Assembly (NCBI GenBank): GCA_964016885.1
Contig: OZ024744.1
Coordinates: 29,744,949-29,808,948, forward strand
Direction: 5' to 3'
Source: Eledone cirrhosa
Lineage: Eukaryota; Mollusca; Cephalopoda; Octopoda; Eledonidae
DNA length: 64,000 nucleotides
Shown here in pieces: positions 1-13,830 of this stretch (positions are counted from its first letter, which is position 1; every line of letters starts with the position of its first letter). The translations under genes and the position numbers were made by a program. Under the pieces are notes generated by a model, which did not search any database, was not told the origin of the DNA, and saw only the letters and a program-made list of their open reading frames with translations.

Positions 1-229
1 CACAGAGACGAACACAAACCGAGGTAATGCTACCTGTTAGATTGAGAAGACAACAAACCTAGGTACTGTTACCTGTTACACAGAGAAGACCACAAACCTA
101 GGTACTGTTACCTGTTATACAGAGAAGGCCACAAACCGAGGTACTGTTTCCTGTTACACAGAGTAGACCACAAACCTAGGTACTGTTACCTGTTAGATAG
201 AGAAGACCACAAACCTAGGTACTGTTACC

Positions 230-3200
230 TGTTATACAGAGAAGACCACAAACCTAGGTACTGCTACCTGTTAGATAGAGAAGACTACATACCTAGGTAC
301 TGTTACATGTTCCACAGAGAAGACCACAAACCTAGGTACTGTTAACTGTTACACAGAGAAGAACACAAACCTAGGAACTGTTACCTGTTAGATGAAGAAG
401 ACCACAAACCTAGGTACTGTTACCTGTTACACAGAGAAGACTACAAACCTAGGTACTATTACCTGTTACACAGAGTAGACCACAAACCTAGGTACTGTTA
501 CCTGTTAGATAGAGAAGACCACAAACCTAGGTACAGTTACCTGTTAGATAGAGAAGACCACAAACCTAGGTACTGTTACCTGTTATACAGAGAAGACTAC
601 AAACCTAGGTACTGTTACCTGTTACACAGAGTAGACCACGAACCTAGGTACTGTTACCTGTTACACAGACTAGACCACAAACCTAGGTACTGTTACCTGT
701 TACACAGAGAAGACCACAAACCTAGGTACTGTTACCTGTTAGATAGAGAAGACCACAAACCTAGGTACTCTTACCTGATAGATAGAGAAGACCACAAACC
801 TAGGTACAGTTACCTTTTATACAGAGAAGACCACAAACATAGGTCCTGCTACCTGTTACACAGAGAAGACCACAAACCTAGGTACTGTTACCTGTTACAC
901 AGAGAAGACCACAAACCTAGGTACTGTTACCTGTTAGATAGAGAAGACCACAAACCTAGGTACTGTTACCTGTTAGACAAAGGAGACCACAAACTTAGGT
1001 ACTGTTACCTGTTACACAGAGAAGACCACAAATCTAGGTACTGCTACCTGATAGAGAGAGAAGACCACAAACCGAGGTTCCGTTACCTGTTACACAGAGA
1101 AGACCACAAATCTAGGTACTGCTACCTGTTAGAGAGAGAAGACCACAAACCTAGATACTGTTACCTGTTACACAGAGAAGACCACAAATCTAGGTACTGT
1201 TACCTGTTAGATAGAGAAGACCACAAACCTAGGTACAGTTACCTGTTAGATAGAGAAGACCACAAACCTAGGTTCTGCTACCTGTTACACAGAGAAGACC
1301 ACAAATCTAGGTACTGTTACCTGTTAGATAGAGAAGACCACAAACCTAGGTACAGTTACCTGTTAGATAGAGAAGACCACAAACCTAGGTTGTGCTACCT
1401 GTTACACAGAGAAGACCACAAACCTAGGTACCGTTACCTGTTAGATAGAGAAGACCACAAACCTAGGTTCTGCTACCTGTTACACAGAGAAGACCACAAA
1501 CCTAGGTACTGTTACCTGTTACACAGAGAAGACCACAAACCTAGGTACCGTTACCTGTTAGATAGAGAAGACCACAAACCGAGGTACTGTTACCTGTTAC
1601 ACAGAGAAGATCACAAACCTAGGTACTGTTACCTGTTACATAGAGAAGACCACAAACCTAGGTACTGTTTCCTGTTACATAGAGAAGACCACAAACCTAG
1701 GTACTGCTACCTGTTACACAGAGAAGACCACAAACCTAGGTACTGCTACCTGTTACACAGAGAAGACCACAAACAGAGGTACTGTTACCTGTTACACAGA
1801 GAAGACCACAAGCCTAGTTACTGTTACCTGTTAGATAGAGAAGACCACAAACCTAGGTACTGTTACCTGTTAGATAGAGAAGACCACATACCTAGGTACT
1901 GTTACCTGTTACACAGAGAAGACCACAAACCTAGATACTGTTATCTGTTACACAGAGAAGATCACAAACCTAGATACTGTTACCTGTTAGATGAGATCAC
2001 AAACCAAGGTAGAGTTACCTGTTACACAGAGAAGACCACAAACCTAGGTACTGTTACCTGTTATACAGAGAAGACCACAAACCTTTGTACTGTTACCTGT
2101 TAGATAGAGAAGACCACACACCTAGGTACTGTTACATGTTACACAGAGAAGACTACAAACCTAGGTACTGTTACCTGTTAGACAAAGGACACCACAAACT
2201 TAGGTACTGTTACCTGTTACACAGAGAAGACCACAAATCTAGGTACTGTTACCTGTTACACAGAGAAGACTACAAACCTAGGTACTGTTACCTGTTACAC
2301 AGAGTAGACCACAAACATAGGTACTGTTACCTGTTAGATAGAGAAGACCACAAACCTAGGTACAGTTACCTGTTAGATAGAGAAGACCACAAACCTAGGT
2401 ACTGTTACCTGTTATAAAGAGAAGACTACAAACCCAGGTACTGTTACCTGTTACACAGAGTAGACCACGAAGCTAGGTACTGTTACCTGTTACACAGACA
2501 AGACCACAAACCTAGGTACTGTTACCTGTTACACATAGAAGATCACAAACCTAGATACTGTTACCTGTTAGATGAGATCACAAACCAAGGTAGAGTTACC
2601 TGTTACACAGAGAAGACCACAAACCTAGGTACTGTTACCTGTTACACAGAGAAGACCACAAACCTAGGTACTGTTACCTGTTATACAGAGAAGACCACAA
2701 ACCTTTGTACTGTTACCTGTTATACAGAGAAGACCACAAACCTAGGTACTGCTACCTGTTAGATAGAGAAGACTACATACCTAGGTACTGTTACATGTTC
2801 CACAGAGAAGACCACAAACCTAGGTACTGTTACCTGTTACACAGAGAAGACCACAAACCTAGGTACTGTTACCTGTTAGATGAAGAAGACAACAAACCTA
2901 GGTACTGTTACCTGTTACACAGAGAAGACTACAAACCTAGGTACTATTACCTGTTACACAGAGTAGACCACAAACCTAGGTACTGTTACCTGTTAGATAG
3001 AGAAGACCACAAACCTAGGTACAGTTACCTGTTAGATAGAGAAGACCACAAACCTAGGTACTGTTACCTGTTATACAGAGAAGACTACAAACCTAGGTAC
3101 TGTTACCTGTTACACAGAGTAGACCACGAACCTAGGTACTGTTACCTGTTACACAGACAAGACCACAAACCTAGGTACTGTTACCTGTTACACAGAGAAG

Positions 3201-6200
3201 ACCACAAACCTAGGTACTGTTACCTGTTAGATAGAGAAGACCACAAACCTAGGTACTCTTACCTGATAGATAGAGAAGACCACAAACCTAGGTACAGTTA
3301 CCTTTTATACAGAGAAGACCACAAACATAGGTACTGCTACCTGTTACACAGAGAAGACCACAAACCTAGGTACTGTTACCTGTTACACAGAGAAGACCAC
3401 AAACCTAGGTACTGTTACCTGTTAGATAGAGAAGACCACAAACCTAGGTACTGTTACCTGTTAGACAAAGGAGACCACAAACTTAGGTACTGTTACCTGT
3501 TACACAGAGAAGACCACAAATCTAGGTACTGCTACCTGATAGAGAGAGAAGACCACAAACCGAGGTTCCGTTACCTGTTACACAGAGAAGACCACAAATC
3601 TAGGTACTGCTACCTGTTAGAGAGAGAAGACCACAAACCTAGATACTGTTACCTGTTACACAGAGAAGACCACAAATCTAGGTACTGTTACCTGTTAGAT
3701 AGAGAAGACCACAAACCTAGGTACAGTTACCTGTTAGATAGAGAAGACCACAAACCTAGGTTCTGCTACCTGTTACACAGAGAAGACCACAAATCTAGGT
3801 ACTGTTACCTGTTAGATAGAGAAGACCACAAACCTAGGTACAGTTACCTGTTAGATAGAGAAGACCACAAACCTAGGTTGTGCTACCTGTTACACAGAGA
3901 AGACCACAAACCTAGGTACCGTTACCTGTTAGATAGAGAAGACCACAAACCTAGGTTCTGCTACCTGTTACACAGAGAAGACCACAAACCTAGGTACTGT
4001 TACCTGTTACACAGAGAAGACCACAAACCTAGGTACCGTTACCTGTTAGATAGAGAAGACCACAAACCGAGGTACTGTTACCTGTTACACAGAGAAGATC
4101 ACAAACCTAGGTACTGTTACCTGTTACATAGAGAAGACCACAAACCTAGGTAATGTTTCCTGTTACATAGAGAAGACCACAAACCTAGGTACTGCTACCT
4201 GTTACACAGAGAAGACCACAAACCTAGGTACTGCTACCTGTTACACAGAGAAGACCACAAACAGAGGTACTGTTACCTGTTACACAGAGAAGACCACAAG
4301 CCTAGTTACTGTTACCTGTTAGATAGAGAAGACCACAAACCTAGGTACTGTTACCTGTTAGATAGAGAAGACCACATACCTAGGTACTGTTACCTGTTAC
4401 ACAGAGAAGACCACAAACCTAGATACTGTTACCTGTTACACAGAGAAGATCACAAACCTAGATACTGTTACCTGTTAGATGAGATCACAAACCAAGGTAG
4501 AGTTACCTGTTACACAGAGAAGACCACAAACCTAGGTACTGTTACCTGTTATACAGAGAAGACCACAAACCTTTGTACTGTTACCTGTTAGATAGAGAAG
4601 ACCACACACCTAGGTACTGTTACATGTTACACAGAGAAGACTACAAACCTAGGTACTGTTACCTGTTAGACAAAGGACACCACAAACTTAGGTACTGTTA
4701 CCTGTTACACAGAGAAGACCACAAATCTAGGTACTGTTACCTGTTACACAGAGAAGACTACAAACCTAGGTACTGTTACCTGTTACACAGAGTAGACCAC
4801 AAACATAGGTACTGTTACCTGTTAGATAGAGAAGACCACAAACCTAGGTACAGTTACCTGTTAGATAGAGAAGACCACAAACCTAGGTACTGTTACCTGT
4901 TATAAAGAGAAGACTACAAACCCAGGTACTGTTACCTGTTACACAGAGTAGACCACGAAGCTAGGTACTGTTACCTGTTACACAGACAAGACCACAAACC
5001 TAGGTACTGTTACCTGTTACACATAGAAGATCACAAACCTAGATACTGTTACCTGTTAGATGAGATCACAAACCAAGGTAGAGTTACCTGTTACACAGAG
5101 AAGACCACAAACCTAGGTACTGTTACCTGTTACACAGAGAAGACCACAAACCTAGGTACTGTTACCTGTTATACAGAGAAGACCACAAACCTTTGTACTG
5201 TTACCTGTTATACAGAGAAGACCACAAACCTAGGTACTGCTACCTGTTAGATAGAGAAGACTACATACCTAGGTACTGTTACATGTTCCACAGAGAAGAC
5301 CACAAACCTAGGTACTGTTACCTGTTACACAGAGAAGACCACAAACCTAGGTACTGTTACCTGTTAGATGAAGAAGACAACAAACCTAGGTACTGTTACC
5401 TGTTACACAGAGAAGACTACAAACCTAGGTACTATTACCTGTTACACAGAGTAGACCACAAACCTAGGTACTGTTACCTGTTAGATAGAGAAGACCACAA
5501 ACCTAGGTACAGTTACCTGTTAGATAGAGAAGACCACAAACCTAGGTACTGTTACCTGTTATACAGAGAAGACTACAAACCTAGGTACTGTTACCTGTTA
5601 CACAGAGTAGACCACGAACCTAGGTACTGTTACCTGTTACACAGACAAGACCACAAACCTAGGTACTGTTACCTGTTACACAGAGAAGACCACAAACCTA
5701 GGTACTGTTACCTGTTAGATAGAGAAGACCACAAACCTAGGTACTCTTACCTGATAGATAGAGAAGACCACAAACCTAGGTACAGTTACCTTTTATACAG
5801 AGAAGACCACAAACATAGGTACTGCTACCTGTTACACAGAGAAGACCACAAACCTAGGTACTGTTACCTGTTACACAGAGAAGACCACAAACCTAGGTAC
5901 TGTTACCTGTTAGATAGAGAAGACCACAAACCTAGGTACTGTTACCTGTTAGACAAAGGAGACCACAAACTTAGGTACTGTTACCTGTTACACAGAGAAG
6001 ACCACAAATCTAGGTACTGCTACCTGATAGAGAGAGAAGACCACAAACCGAGGTTCCGTTACCTGTTACACAGAGAAGACCACAAATCTAGGTACTGCTA
6101 CCTGTTAGAGAGAGAAGACCACAAACCTAGATACTGTTACCTGTTACACAGAGAAGACCACAAATCTAGGTACTGTTACCTGTTAGATAGAGAAGACCAC

Positions 6201-8100
6201 AAACCTAGGTACAGTTACCTGTTAGATAGAGAAGACCACAAACCTAGGTTCTGCTACCTGTTACACAGAGAAGACCACAAATCTAGGTACTGTTACCTGT
6301 TAGATAGAGAAGACCACAAACCTAGGTACAGTTACCTGTTAGATAGAGAAGACCACAAACCTAGGTTGTGCTACCTGTTACACAGAGAAGACCACAAACC
6401 TAGGTACCGTTACCTGTTAGATAGAGAAGACCACAAACCTAGGTTCTGCTACCTGTTACACAGAGAAGACCACAAACCTAGGTACTGTTACCTGTTACAC
6501 AGAGAAGACCACAAACCTAGGTACCGTTACCTGTTAGATAGAGAAGACCACAAACCGAGGTACTGTTACCTGTTACACAGAGAAGATCACAAACCTAGGT
6601 ACTGTTACCTGTTACATAGAGAAGACCACAAACCTAGGTACTGTTTCCTGTTACATAGAGAAGACCACAAACCTAGGTACTGCTACCTGTTACACAGAGA
6701 AGACCACAAACCTAGGTACTGCTACCTGTTACACAGAGAAGACCACAAACAGAGGTACTGTTACCTGTTACACAGAGAAGACCACAAGCCTAGTTACTGT
6801 TACCTGTTAGATAGAGAAGACCACAAACCTAGGTACTGTTACCTGTTAGATAGAGAAGACCACATACCTAGGTACTGTTACCTGTTACACAGAGAAGACC
6901 ACAAACCTAGATACTGTTACCTGTTACACAGAGAAGATCACAAACCTAGATACTGTTACCTGTTAGATGAGATCACAAACCAAGGTAGAGTTACCTGTTA
7001 CACAGAGAAGACCACAAACCTAGGTACTGTTACCTGTTATACAGAGAAGACCACAAACCTTTGTACTGTTACCTGTTAGATAGAGAAGACCACACACCTA
7101 GGTACTGTTACATGTTACACAGAGAAGACTACAAACCTAGGTACTGTTACCTGTTAGACAAAGGACACCACAAACTTAGGTACTGTTACCTGTTACACAG
7201 AGAAGACCACAAATCTAGGTACTGTTACCTGTTACACAGAGAAGACTACAAACCTAGGTACTGTTACCTGTTACACAGAGTAGACCACAAACATAGGTAC
7301 TGTTACCTGTTAGATAGAGAAGACCACAAACCTAGGTACAGTTACCTGTTAGATAGAGAAGACCACAAACCTAGGTACTGTTACCTGTTATAAAGAGAAG
7401 ACTACAAACCCAGGTACTGTTACCTGTTACACAGAGTAGACCACGAAGCTAGGTACTGTTACCTGTTACACAGACAAGACCACAAACCTAGGTACTGTTA
7501 CCTGTTACACATAGAAGATCACAAACCTAGATACTGTTACCTGTTAGATGAGATCACAAACCAAGGTAGAGTTACCTGTTACACAGAGAAGACCACAAAC
7601 CTAGGTACTGTTACCTGTTACACAGAGAAGACCACAAACCTAGGTACTGTTACCTGTTATACAGAGAAGACCACAAACCTTTGTACTGTTACCTGTTATA
7701 CAGAGAAGACCACAAACCTAGGTACTGCTACCTGTTAGATAGAGAAGACTACATACCTAGGTACTGTTACATGTTCCACAGAGAAGACCACAAACCTAGG
7801 TACTGTTACCTGTTACACAGAGAAGACCACAAACCTAGGTACTGTTACCTGTTAGATGAAGAAGACAACAAACCTAGGTACTGTTACCTGTTACACAGAG
7901 AAGACTACAAACCTAGGTACTATTACCTGTTACACAGAGTAGACCACAAACCGAGGTACTGTTACCTGTTAGATAGAGAAGACCACAAACCTAGGTACAG
8001 TTACCTGTTAGATAGAGAAGACCACAAACCTAGGTACTGTTACCTGTTATACAGAGAAGACTACAAACCTAGGTACTGTTACCTGTTACACAGAGTAGAC
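230..8100 (+). repeat. Higher-order repeat A, 2,488-bp period
   Basis: Distinctive monomers recur at exactly 2,488 bp: for example the 'tttgtactgttacctg' monomer before a GATAGAG unit at 2085, 4573 and 7061, and the one before a TATACAG unit at 2705, 5193 and 7681. The period is 64 monomers minus 8 bp. The missing 8 bp are accounted for by two 35-bp monomers per unit, each reading GATGAGATCACAAACC (4 bp lost). About 3.2 copies are tandem here. Part of the unit reappears from 13831, with the same markers at 14268 and 14888. Copies differ by only scattered substitutions, so amplification was recent relative to monomer divergence. Confidence 0.9.
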
Positions 8101-8136
8101 CATGAATCTAGGTACTGTTACCTGTTAGACAGACAA

Positions 8137-11100
8137 GACAACAAACCTAGGTACTGTTACCTGTTACACAGAGTAGACCACAAACCTAGGTACTGTTACC
8201 TGTTACACAGACAAGACCACAAACCTAGGTACTGTTACCTGTTACACAGAGAATACCACAAACCTATGTACTGTTACCTGTTACACAGAGAAGACCACAA
8301 ACCTAGGTACTGTTACCTGTTACACAGAGAAGAGTACAAACCTAGGTACTGTTACCTGTTACACAGAGAAGACCACAAACCTAGTTACTGTTACCTGTTA
8401 CACAGAGAAGACCAGAAACTTAGGTGCTGCTACCTGTTACACAGAGTAGACCACAAACCTATGAACTGTTACCTGTTATACAGAGAAGACCACACTCCTA
8501 GCTACTGTTACCTGTTCTACACAGAAGAACACAAATCTAAGAAGTGTTACCTGTTAGATAGAGAAGAGCGCAAACCTAGGTACTGTTACCTGTTACACAG
8601 ACAAGACCACAAACATAGGTACTGCTACCTGTTACACAGAAAATACCACAAACCTAGGTACTGTTACCTGTTACACAGAGAATACCACAAGCCAAGGTAC
8701 TGTTACCTGTTACACAGAGAATACCACAAACCTAGGTACTGCTACCTGTTACACAGAAAAGATCACAAACCTAGGTACTGCTAACTGTTACACAGAGAAG
8801 ACCACAAACCTAGGTACTGTTACCTGTTACACAGAGAAGACAACAAACCTAGGTACTGTTACCTGTTACACAGAGAAGACCACAAACCTAGGTACTGTTA
8901 CCTGTTAGATAGAGAAGATCACATACCTAGGTACTGCTAGCTGTTACACAGAGAAGACCACAAACCTAGGTACTGTTACCTGTTAGATAGAGAAGACCAC
9001 ATACCTAGGTACTGCTACCTGTTAGATAGAGAAGATCACAAACCTAGGTACTGTTACCTGTTACACAGAGAAGACCACAAACCTAGGTACTGTTACCTGT
9101 TACACAGAGAAGACCACAAACCTAGGTACTGTTACATGTTCCACAGAGAAGACCACAAACCTAGGTACTGTTACATGTTAGATAGAGGAGGCTACAAACC
9201 TAGGTACTGTTACCTGTTACACAGAGAAAACCACATATCTAGGTACAGTTACCTGTTATATAGAGAAGACCACAAACCTAGGTACTGTTACCTGTTAGAT
9301 AGAGGAGGCTACAAACCTAGGTACTGTTACCTGTTACACAGAGACGAACACAAACCGAGGTAATGCTACCTGTTAGATTGAGAAGACAACAAACCTAGGT
9401 ACTGTTACCTGTTACACAGAGAAGACCACAAACCTAGGTACTGTTACCTGTTATACAGAGAAGGCCACAAACCGAGGTACTGTTTCCTGTTACACAGAGT
9501 AGACCACAAACCTAGGTACTGTTACCTGTTAGATAGAGAAGACCACAAACCTAGGTACTGTTACCTGTTATACAGAGAAGACCACAAACCTAGGTACTGC
9601 TACCTGTTAGATAGAGAAGACTACATACCTAGGTACTGTTACATGTTCCACAGAGAAGACCACAAACCTAGGTACTGTTACCTGTTACACAGAGAAGAAC
9701 ACAAACCTAGGAACTGTTACCTGTTAGATGAAGAAGACCACAAACCTAGGTACTGTTACCTGTTACACAGAGAAGACTACAAACCTAGGTACTATTACCT
9801 GTTACACAGAGTAGACCACAAACCTAGGTACTGTTACCTGTTAGATAGAGAAGACCACAAACCTAGGTACAGTTACCTGTTAGATAGAGAAGACCACAAA
9901 CCTAGGTACTGTTACCTGTTATACAGAGAAGACTACAAACCTAGGTACTGTTACCTGTTACACAGAGTAGACCACGAACCTAGGTACTGTTACCTGTTAC
10001 ACAGACAAGACCACAAACCTAGGTACTGTTACCTGTTACACAGAGAAGACCACAAACCTAGGTACTGTTACCTGTTAGATAGAGAAGACCACAAACCTAG
10101 GTACTCTTACCTGATAGATAGAGAAGACCACAAACCTAGGTACAGTTACCTTTTATACAGAGAAGACCACAAACATAGGTACTGCTACCTGTTACACACA
10201 GAAGACCACAAACCTAGGTACTGTTACCTGTTACACAGAGAAGACCACAAACCTAGGTACTGTTACCTGTTAGATAGAGAAGACCACAAACCTAGGTACT
10301 GTTACCTGTTAGACAAAGGAGACCACAAACTTAGGTACTGTTACCTGTTACACAGAGAAGACCACAAATCTAGGTACTGCTACCTGATAGAGAGAGAAGA
10401 CCACAAACCGAGGTTCCGTTACCTGTTACACAGAGAAGACCACAAATCTAGGTACTGCTACCTGTTAGAGAGAGAAGACCACAAACCTAGATACTGTTAC
10501 CTGTTACACAGAGAAGACCACAAATCTAGGTACTGTTACCTGTTAGATAGAGAAGACCACAAACCTAGGTACAGTTACCTGTTAGATAGAGAAGACCACA
10601 AACCTAGGTTCTGCTACCTGTTACACAGAGAAGACCACAAATCTAGGTACTGTTACCTGTTAGATAGAGAAGACCACAAACCTAGGTACAGTTACCTGTT
10701 AGATAGAGAAGACCACAAACCTAGGTTGTGCTACCTGTTACACAGAGAAGACCACAAACCTAGGTACCGTTACCTGTTAGATAGAGAAGACCACAAACCT
10801 AGGTTCTGCTACCTGTTACACAGAGAAGACCACAAACCTAGGTACTGTTACCTGTTACACAGAGAAGACCACAAACCTAGGTACCGTTACCTGTTAGATA
10901 GAGAAGACCACAAACCGAGGTACTGTTACCTGTTACACAGAGAAGATCACAAACCTAGGTACTGTTACCTGTTACATAGAGAAGACAACAAACCTAGGTA
11001 CTGTTACCTGTTACACAGAGTAGACCACAAACCTAGGTACTGTTACCTGTTACACAGACAAGACCACAAACCTAGGTACTGTTACCTGTTACACAGAGAA

Positions 11101-13830
11101 TACCACAAACCTATGTACTGTTACCTGTTACACAGAGAAGACCACAAACCTAGGTACTGTTACCTGTTACACAGAGAAGAGTACAAACCTAGGTACTGTT
11201 ACCTGTTACACAGAGAAGACCACAAACCTAGGTACTGTTACCTGTTACACAGAGAAGACCAGAAACTTAGGTGCTGCTACCTGTTACACAGAGTAGACCA
11301 CAAACCTATGAACTGTTACCTGTTATACAGAGAAGACCACACTCCTAGCTACTGTTACCTGTTCTACACAGAAGAACACAAATCTAAGAAGTGTTACCTG
11401 TTAGATAGAGAAGAGCGCAAACCTAGGTACTGTTACCTGTTACACAGACAAGACCACAAACATAGGTACTGCTACCTGTTACACAGAAAATACCACAAAC
11501 CTAGGTACTGTTACCTGTTACACAGAGAATACCACAAGCCAAGGTACTGTTACCTGTTACACAGAGAATACCACAAACCTAGGTACTGCTACCTGTTACA
11601 CAGAAAAGATCACAAACCTAGGTACTGCTAACTGTTACACAGAGAAGACCACAAACCTAGGTACTGTTACCTGTTACACAGAGAAGACAACAAACCTAGG
11701 TACTGTTACCTGTTACACAGAGAAGACCACAAACCTAGGTACTGTTACCTGTTAGATAGAGAAGATCACATACCTAGGTACTGCTAGCTGTTACACAGAG
11801 AAGACCACAAACCTAGGTACTGTTACCTGTTAGATAGAGAAGACCACATACCTAGGTACTGCTACCTGTTAGATAGAGAAGATCACAAACCTAGGTACTG
11901 TTACCTGTTACACAGAGAAGACCACAAACCTAGGTACTGTTACCTGTTACACAGAGAAGACCACAAACCTAGGTACTGTTACATGTTCCACAGAGAAGAC
12001 CACAAACCTAGGTACTGTTACATGTTAGATAGAGGAGGCTACAAACCTAGGTACTGTTACCTGTTACACAGAGAAAACCACATATCTAGGTACAGTTACC
12101 TGTTATATAGAGAAGACCACAAACCTAGGTACTGTTACCTGTTAGATAGAGGAGGCTACAAACCTAGGTACTGTTACCTGTTACACAGAGACGAACACAA
12201 ACCGAGGTAATGCTACCTGTTAGATTGAGAAGACAACAAACCTAGGTACTGTTACCTGTTACACAGAGAAGACCACAAACCTAGGTACTGTTACCTGTTA
12301 TACAGAGAAGGCCACAAACCGAGGTACTGTTTCCTGTTACACAGAGTAGACCACAAACCTAGGTACTGTTACCTGTTAGATAGAGAAGACCACAAACCTA
12401 GGTACTGTTACCTGTTATACAGAGAAGACCACAAACCTAGGTACTGCTACCTGTTAGATAGAGAAGACTACATACCTAGGTACTGTTACATGTTCCACAG
12501 AGAAGACCACAAACCTAGGTACTGTTACCTGTTACACAGAGAAGAACACAAACCTAGGAACTGTTACCTGTTAGATGAAGAAGACCACAAACCTAGGTAC
12601 TGTTACCTGTTACACAGAGAAGACTACAAACCTAGGTACTATTACCTGTTACACAGAGTAGACCACAAACCTAGGTACTGTTACCTGTTAGATAGAGAAG
12701 ACCACAAACCTAGGTACAGTTACCTGTTAGATAGAGAAGACCACAAACCTAGGTACTGTTACCTGTTATACAGAGAAGACTACAAACCTAGGTACTGTTA
12801 CCTGTTACACAGAGTAGACCACGAACCTAGGTACTGTTACCTGTTACACAGACAAGACCACAAACCTAGGTACTGTTACCTGTTACACAGAGAAGACCAC
12901 AAACCTAGGTACTGTTACCTGTTAGATAGAGAAGACCACAAACCTAGGTACTCTTACCTGATAGATAGAGAAGACCACAAACCTAGGTACAGTTACCTTT
13001 TATACAGAGAAGACCACAAACATAGGTACTGCTACCTGTTACACACAGAAGACCACAAACCTAGGTACTGTTACCTGTTACACAGAGAAGACCACAAACC
13101 TAGGTACTGTTACCTGTTAGATAGAGAAGACCACAAACCTAGGTACTGTTACCTGTTAGACAAAGGAGACCACAAACTTAGGTACTGTTACCTGTTACAC
13201 AGAGAAGACCACAAATCTAGGTACTGCTACCTGATAGAGAGAGAAGACCACAAACCGAGGTTCCGTTACCTGTTACACAGAGAAGACCACAAATCTAGGT
13301 ACTGCTACCTGTTAGAGAGAGAAGACCACAAACCTAGATACTGTTACCTGTTACACAGAGAAGACCACAAATCTAGGTACTGTTACCTGTTAGATAGAGA
13401 AGACCACAAACCTAGGTACAGTTACCTGTTAGATAGAGAAGACCACAAACCTAGGTTCTGCTACCTGTTACACAGAGAAGACCACAAATCTAGGTACTGT
13501 TACCTGTTAGATAGAGAAGACCACAAACCTAGGTACAGTTACCTGTTAGATAGAGAAGACCACAAACCTAGGTTGTGCTACCTGTTACACAGAGAAGACC
13601 ACAAACCTAGGTACCGTTACCTGTTAGATAGAGAAGACCACAAACCTAGGTTCTGCTACCTGTTACACAGAGAAGACCACAAACCTAGGTACTGTTACCT
13701 GTTACACAGAGAAGACCACAAACCTAGGTACCGTTACCTGTTAGATAGAGAAGACCACAAACCGAGGTACTGTTACCTGTTACACAGAGAAGATCACAAA
13801 CCTCGGTACTGTTACCTGTTACATAGAGAA
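8137..13830 (+). repeat. Higher-order repeat B, two tandem 2,847-bp copies
   Basis: Sequence from 8137 recurs at 10984 with a constant offset of 2,847 bp, which is exactly 73 x 39. Markers include the MFHREDHKP-encoding monomers at 9136/11983 and 9643/12490, and the 'gacgaacacaaaccgagg' monomer at 9343/12190, which also opens the window at position 1. Both copies start at a monomer with GACAAC. The unit fuses a stretch absent from repeat A (8137-9336) to sequence that matches positions 1-1640, so it is a composite created by exchange between misaligned arrays. Confidence 0.88.
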
